Assembly (NCBI GenBank): GCA_030447305.1
Contig: JAUJPC010000001.1
Span: forward strand, 327,998-391,997
Origin: Actinomycetota bacterium
GTDB lineage: Bacteria; Actinomycetota; CADDZG01; JAHWKV01
Length of the DNA: 64,000 nucleotides
Direction of reading: 5' to 3'
The position numbers and the translations under genes were made by a program. Of the stretch, positions 61,411-64,000 are shown piece after piece. Each line of letters starts with the position of its first letter. Positions within the stretch are counted from its first letter, which is position 1. The notes beneath the pieces are model-generated. The model did no database searches and had not been told where the DNA came from. It saw nothing but the letters and a program-made list of their open reading frames with translations.

Positions 61411-62439
61411 GTGAGAACGAAGACACTGGCCCCCAAGGAGTTGAACCCGGATGCCCGGTCGGTGAACCCCGAACCGATCCTGCAACTGGCCTTGGGCTTC
61501 ATGGCAGCCAAGCACCTGTTAGCAGCGAGCGAGCTCGGGCTCTTCGAGGCCCTCGCCGATTCCCCGACAACGACCGACGGCCTTGCCGCCCGCGCCGGCC
61601 TGACGCGCCGGGCGGCGCGGATCAGTGCAGACGCAATGGTTGCTCTGGGAATTCTGGAGCGCGAGGGCGATGTCTATCGCAACAGCGACCCCGCCGCTGC
61701 CTTCCTGGCCGGACCGGGCCTGGCCGACCTGCGTCCCCTCCTGCGCTTTTGGGACCAGATCAGCTATCCGAAATGGATCGAGCTGGCGGACACATTGGGT
61801 AGGGGCGGCCCGTCCAAGGAGCTCTTTGAGCTCAACGAGGAGCAACAGCAAATCGCCTCTTTAGGGATCGAGGCCATCCAGGCCGGAGCCGCAGTCGCCC
61901 TGGCCACCAGCTTCGACTTCTCAGCCCACAGTCGCTTGCTCGACGTCGGCGGTGGCACCGGCTCATGGTCAATGGCTGCCGTCCGAAGCAATCCGCACCT
62001 GAGGGCAACGGTCTTCGAGCTTCCGGTCACCGCCCGGATCGCCCGAAAGCGAATAGCGGGATCCGACCTGGCCTCACGTATCGACGTGGTTGAGGGTGAT
62101 GCCATGAGCGGTCCACTTCCATCGGGCTACGACCTCATCCTGCTGGCCAATCTGGTCCACTACTGGTCCCCCGAGGAGAACCAGGCGTTGCTTCGACGGG
62201 TGAACGCCGCCGCTGATACGGGATCACGCCTGCTAATCGCGGACTTCTGGACCAATGCCTTGCACACCGAGCCAGTTGCCGCGGCACTGATGGCCGGAGA
62301 GTTCGCCGTCCACCTGCGCAACGGCGATGTCTACAGCGTTGCGGAGGTTAATGCATGGCTCTCGGAGACGGGGTGGCAGTTCTTTGAGCACATCCCCCTC
62401 GCCGGTCCCATGAGCCTCGTCGTGGCCGAGGCGCTCTGA
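61411..62439 (+). CDS. O-methyltransferase, family 2 (AdoMet-dependent, small-molecule type)
   Basis: 342 residues. The dimerisation domain has a winged helix (LGLFEALADSPTTTDGLAAR, AGLTRRAARISADAMVALGI). The SAM domain has motif I LLDVGGGTGSWSMAAV, then VFELPVTARIARKRI, VEGDAMSGPLP and LLANLVHYWSPEENQALLRR. Such enzymes methylate hydroxylated aromatics, polyketides or carotenoid-like alcohols. The usual catalytic His is suggested by NLVHYW. An AGGAGA site precedes GTG 61411, and a GCCCCG-TGGG-CGGGGC hairpin lies 28 bp upstream. It probably forms an operon with the cupredoxin lipoprotein 52 bp downstream. Confidence 0.9.
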   Translation: MRTKTLAPKELNPDARSVNPEPILQLALGFMAAKHLLAASELGLFEALADSPTTTDGLAARAGLTRRAARISADAMVALGILEREGDVYRNSDPAAAFLAGPGLADLRPLLRFWDQISYPKWIELADTLGRGGPSKELFELNEEQQQIASLGIEAIQAGAAVALATSFDFSAHSRLLDVGGGTGSWSMAAVRSNPHLRATVFELPVTARIARKRIAGSDLASRIDVVEGDAMSGPLPSGYDLILLANLVHYWSPEENQALLRRVNAAADTGSRLLIADFWTNALHTEPVAAALMAGEFAVHLRNGDVYSVAEVNAWLSETGWQFFEHIPLAGPMSLVVAEAL

Positions 62440-62491
62440 CGCGGTCCAAACGCCTGATGTCCGACTTCTGCGGGATGTTCAAGGAGGAGAG

Positions 62492-63367
62492 ATGAAACCG
62501 ACACTCAAGATAATCTTCACAGTAGTGCTTGCCGCCTCACTTCTCGTTGGGTGTGACAGGCCAAACGATCGCAACACAACCGAGCGCCCAAGCAGCGACG
62601 AGGAGCGACCGCCGGCCAAAGTTAATTTGGTGGCTGACGACTACAGCTTCGACTCACCGGCAACCATCTCGGGCGGCGTAGTGGAGTTCTCGTACACAAA
62701 CAGGGGTAAGGAACCCCACTTTGCCGGTCTCGCCCGGGTGGCGCCGGGGAAGTCGTTTGAGGATGTCAAGGCGGTGATGACTGCTCCCACCTCTGCCGTA
62801 CCCCCAGCCGGGCCTCCCCCCTTCGAGGACTTCGCAGGAATTCCCACTGCCGATCCGGGGGCAGGCGGCAAGATGACCCTGAACCTACCCGCCGGGAAGT
62901 ACGCGTTCTTTTGCCTGATTCCCTCTCCCGACGGAGTCTCGCATGCCGCCAAGGGCATGATGAAGGAGCTGAGCGTGAGCGAGGGAACCGCCGGGTCCCT
63001 GCCGAAGTCCGATGTCACCGTTGTTGCCAAAGACTTCGTATTCGATCGGGTCCCGGTCGCCAAGGCCGGTGACAACATCGTCCGCCTACGGAATGAGGGC
63101 CAGCAGCTACACGAGATCAACCTGGTTGAGCTCATCCCGGGCAAGACCGTGGATGATGTCGTCGCCTGGAATTCTCGGCCGTCCGGCCCGCCGCCCATGC
63201 GCTCACTTGCTGGGGCTGCTATCGGGCCGGGGGACGAGGCAACGGCCACCATGAACCTTCGGGCCGGGAGGACCTACGCCTTCATCTGTGCGATTCTCGA
63301 TGTCCGGGGTGATTTTGCACCCCACCTCACCAAAGGCATGTTCACGCAACCATTCACGGTTTCCTGA
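62492..63367 (+). CDS. Lipoprotein with two cupredoxin-like domains
   Basis: 291 residues. The signal peptide ends in the lipobox LLVGCDR. Two homologous domains of about 110 residues follow. Domain 1: FSYTNRGKEPHFAGLARVAPG, YAFFCLIPSPDGVSHAAKGM. Domain 2: VRLRNEGQQLHEINLVELIPG, YAFICAILDVRGDFAPHLTKGM. Each has His...Cys...His...Met in the order of a type 1 copper site, suggesting two electron-transfer or copper-storage centres on one membrane-anchored protein. AAGGAGGAGAG precedes the ATG. Its 3' end overlaps the out-of-frame tail of the antiporter remnant. Confidence 0.82.
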   Translation: MKPTLKIIFTVVLAASLLVGCDRPNDRNTTERPSSDEERPPAKVNLVADDYSFDSPATISGGVVEFSYTNRGKEPHFAGLARVAPGKSFEDVKAVMTAPTSAVPPAGPPPFEDFAGIPTADPGAGGKMTLNLPAGKYAFFCLIPSPDGVSHAAKGMMKELSVSEGTAGSLPKSDVTVVAKDFVFDRVPVAKAGDNIVRLRNEGQQLHEINLVELIPGKTVDDVVAWNSRPSGPPPMRSLAGAAIGPGDEATATMNLRAGRTYAFICAILDVRGDFAPHLTKGMFTQPFTVS

Positions 63368-63929
63368 TTGGCGGCGCCGGACCACTTGACGGCGATGTCG
63401 ACTGAACCGCTGGACACGACGCCCAGGACCACGGTGAGGATCAACAGGCCCTCCACATCATCGGCGACCGCAGCTCCCAGCACGGTTCTTGCCTCCGGAC
63501 TGGCAGCATCTTGAGGTCACCGAACACCCGAGCGGTGATCCCGACGCTGGTGGCGGTGATCCCGGCCGCCAGGAACAGCGCCACCGGTGGGGTCATCCCG
63601 GTCATCGTCATGAGCAGGTAGCCCGCCAGCATGGGACCCGCGATGCCGATTGCCGCCACCCGCAATGCGGTGCCACCGACCTTCGCGAGGTCACGCATGT
63701 TCATTTCCATACCGATCTGGAGCAGCAGCAGAATCGCTCCAATCTCGGCAAAGAAGATGAGCACCTCGTTGTGTCCCACGAGGTTCAAAACGGAGGGACC
63801 GATTCGCACGCCGGCAAGGATCTCGAAGACCACGGCGGGCTGGCCGGCACGCTCCGCCAGTTCCGCGGCCAGGCGCGCACCGACGACCACGATCAGTAAG
63901 TGGACCAGCAGGACACCGGGATCGGTCAA
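63274..63929 (-). pseudogene. Cation:proton antiporter (CPA2/Kef type) remnant, frameshifted and truncated
   Basis: The N-terminal part (TTG 63929) has the first helices of a Na+/H+ exchanger-type transporter: AELAERAGQPAVVFEILAGV, LLLLQIGMEMNMRDLAKVGG, ITATSVGITARVFGDLKML. The frame then breaks; the next frame continues with TVLGAAVADDVEGLLILTVV. One missing base (GTCCGGAGG to GTCCCGGAGG) repairs the join. Similarity stops near 63390, after GVVSSGSVDI, where the sequence runs into the 3' end of the cupredoxin gene. So more than half of the usual 380-400 residue membrane domain is absent. This is a genuine truncation in addition to the frameshift. Confidence 0.8.
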
Positions 63930-64000
63930 CGTATCAACCGGTTAATCGCTTCGGCCATCCGGTCGCGCTTGGTCGGCTGAAGCGATGAGAGCCTTTTCTT
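63926..64000 (-). CDS. C-terminal end of an unidentified gene (cut by window edge)
   Basis: On the minus strand, 24 codons (ending RDRMAEAINRLIR) run from the window edge to a TGA at 63928-63926. The stop overlaps the antiporter TTG start as TTGA, the same coupling style seen at nadD and vapC, which supports a real upstream gene. Too short to identify. Confidence 0.45.
   Translation of the reverse strand, partial: KKRLSSLQPTKRDRMAEAINRLIR

Overview
The window is GC-rich chromosomal DNA from a bacterium that looks like a deep or uncultured member of the Actinobacteria. Reasons: the gene order tig-clpP-clpX, valS-folC, ndk, mreBCD-mrdA-rodA-rng, rplU-rpmA-obgE-proB-proA and nadD-rsfS; frequent GTG/TTG starts; stop/start overlaps of the GTGA and TTGA type; and several genes whose start codon sits 5-7 nt after a TANNNT -10 box, as in leaderless actinobacterial transcripts. 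The genus cannot be told from the sequence. No rRNA, tRNA or CRISPR array was seen.

Layout. 1-9.8 kb: mixed metabolic and envelope genes (phosphoribosyltransferase, broken luciferase-like oxidoreductase, GT-C glycosyltransferase, CBS protein with an 11-residue-repeat tail, HAD phosphatase, broken PHP phosphoesterase, FAD-Rieske oxidoreductase, M23 peptidase). 9.82-12.12 kb: a complete IS1595-type insertion with inverted repeats, an 8-bp target duplication, a transposase and two passenger genes, one a trypsin-like protease. 12.1-16.4 kb: a four-gene carbohydrate-type ABC importer. 16.5-28.5 kb: protein quality control (tig, clpP, clpX), redox repair (thioredoxin-reductase-like, msrA), valS, folC, ndk. 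27.5-33.1 kb: rod-shape and lateral-wall synthesis genes mreB-mreC-mreD-mrdA-rodA. 33-45 kb: RNase E/G, L21/L27, ObgE, proline synthesis, glucose-6-phosphate dehydrogenase, NAD synthesis and ribosome silencing factor.

45.3-55 kb is a cell-surface region: a Wzc-like polysaccharide co-polymerase/tyrosine kinase, a protein with a LARTG sorting signal, a Cys-rich secreted protein, a lipoprotein, three tandem membrane-anchored Pro-rich paralogues with Cys/Asp loops, and a CopC-CopD fusion with a 16-cysteine repeat domain. This is the least familiar part of the window. 55-64 kb is accessory: broken AlkA and DJ-1/PfpI genes, an FkbM methyltransferase, a VapBC-type toxin-antitoxin pair, two near-duplicate LuxR regulators, an O-methyltransferase, a two-domain cupredoxin lipoprotein and a truncated cation:proton antiporter.

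Five genes are interrupted by frameshifts. All five are repaired by restoring one C in a TCCG/CGGA context (TCCCG to TCCG), which points to a systematic consensus error more than to five independent gene losses.
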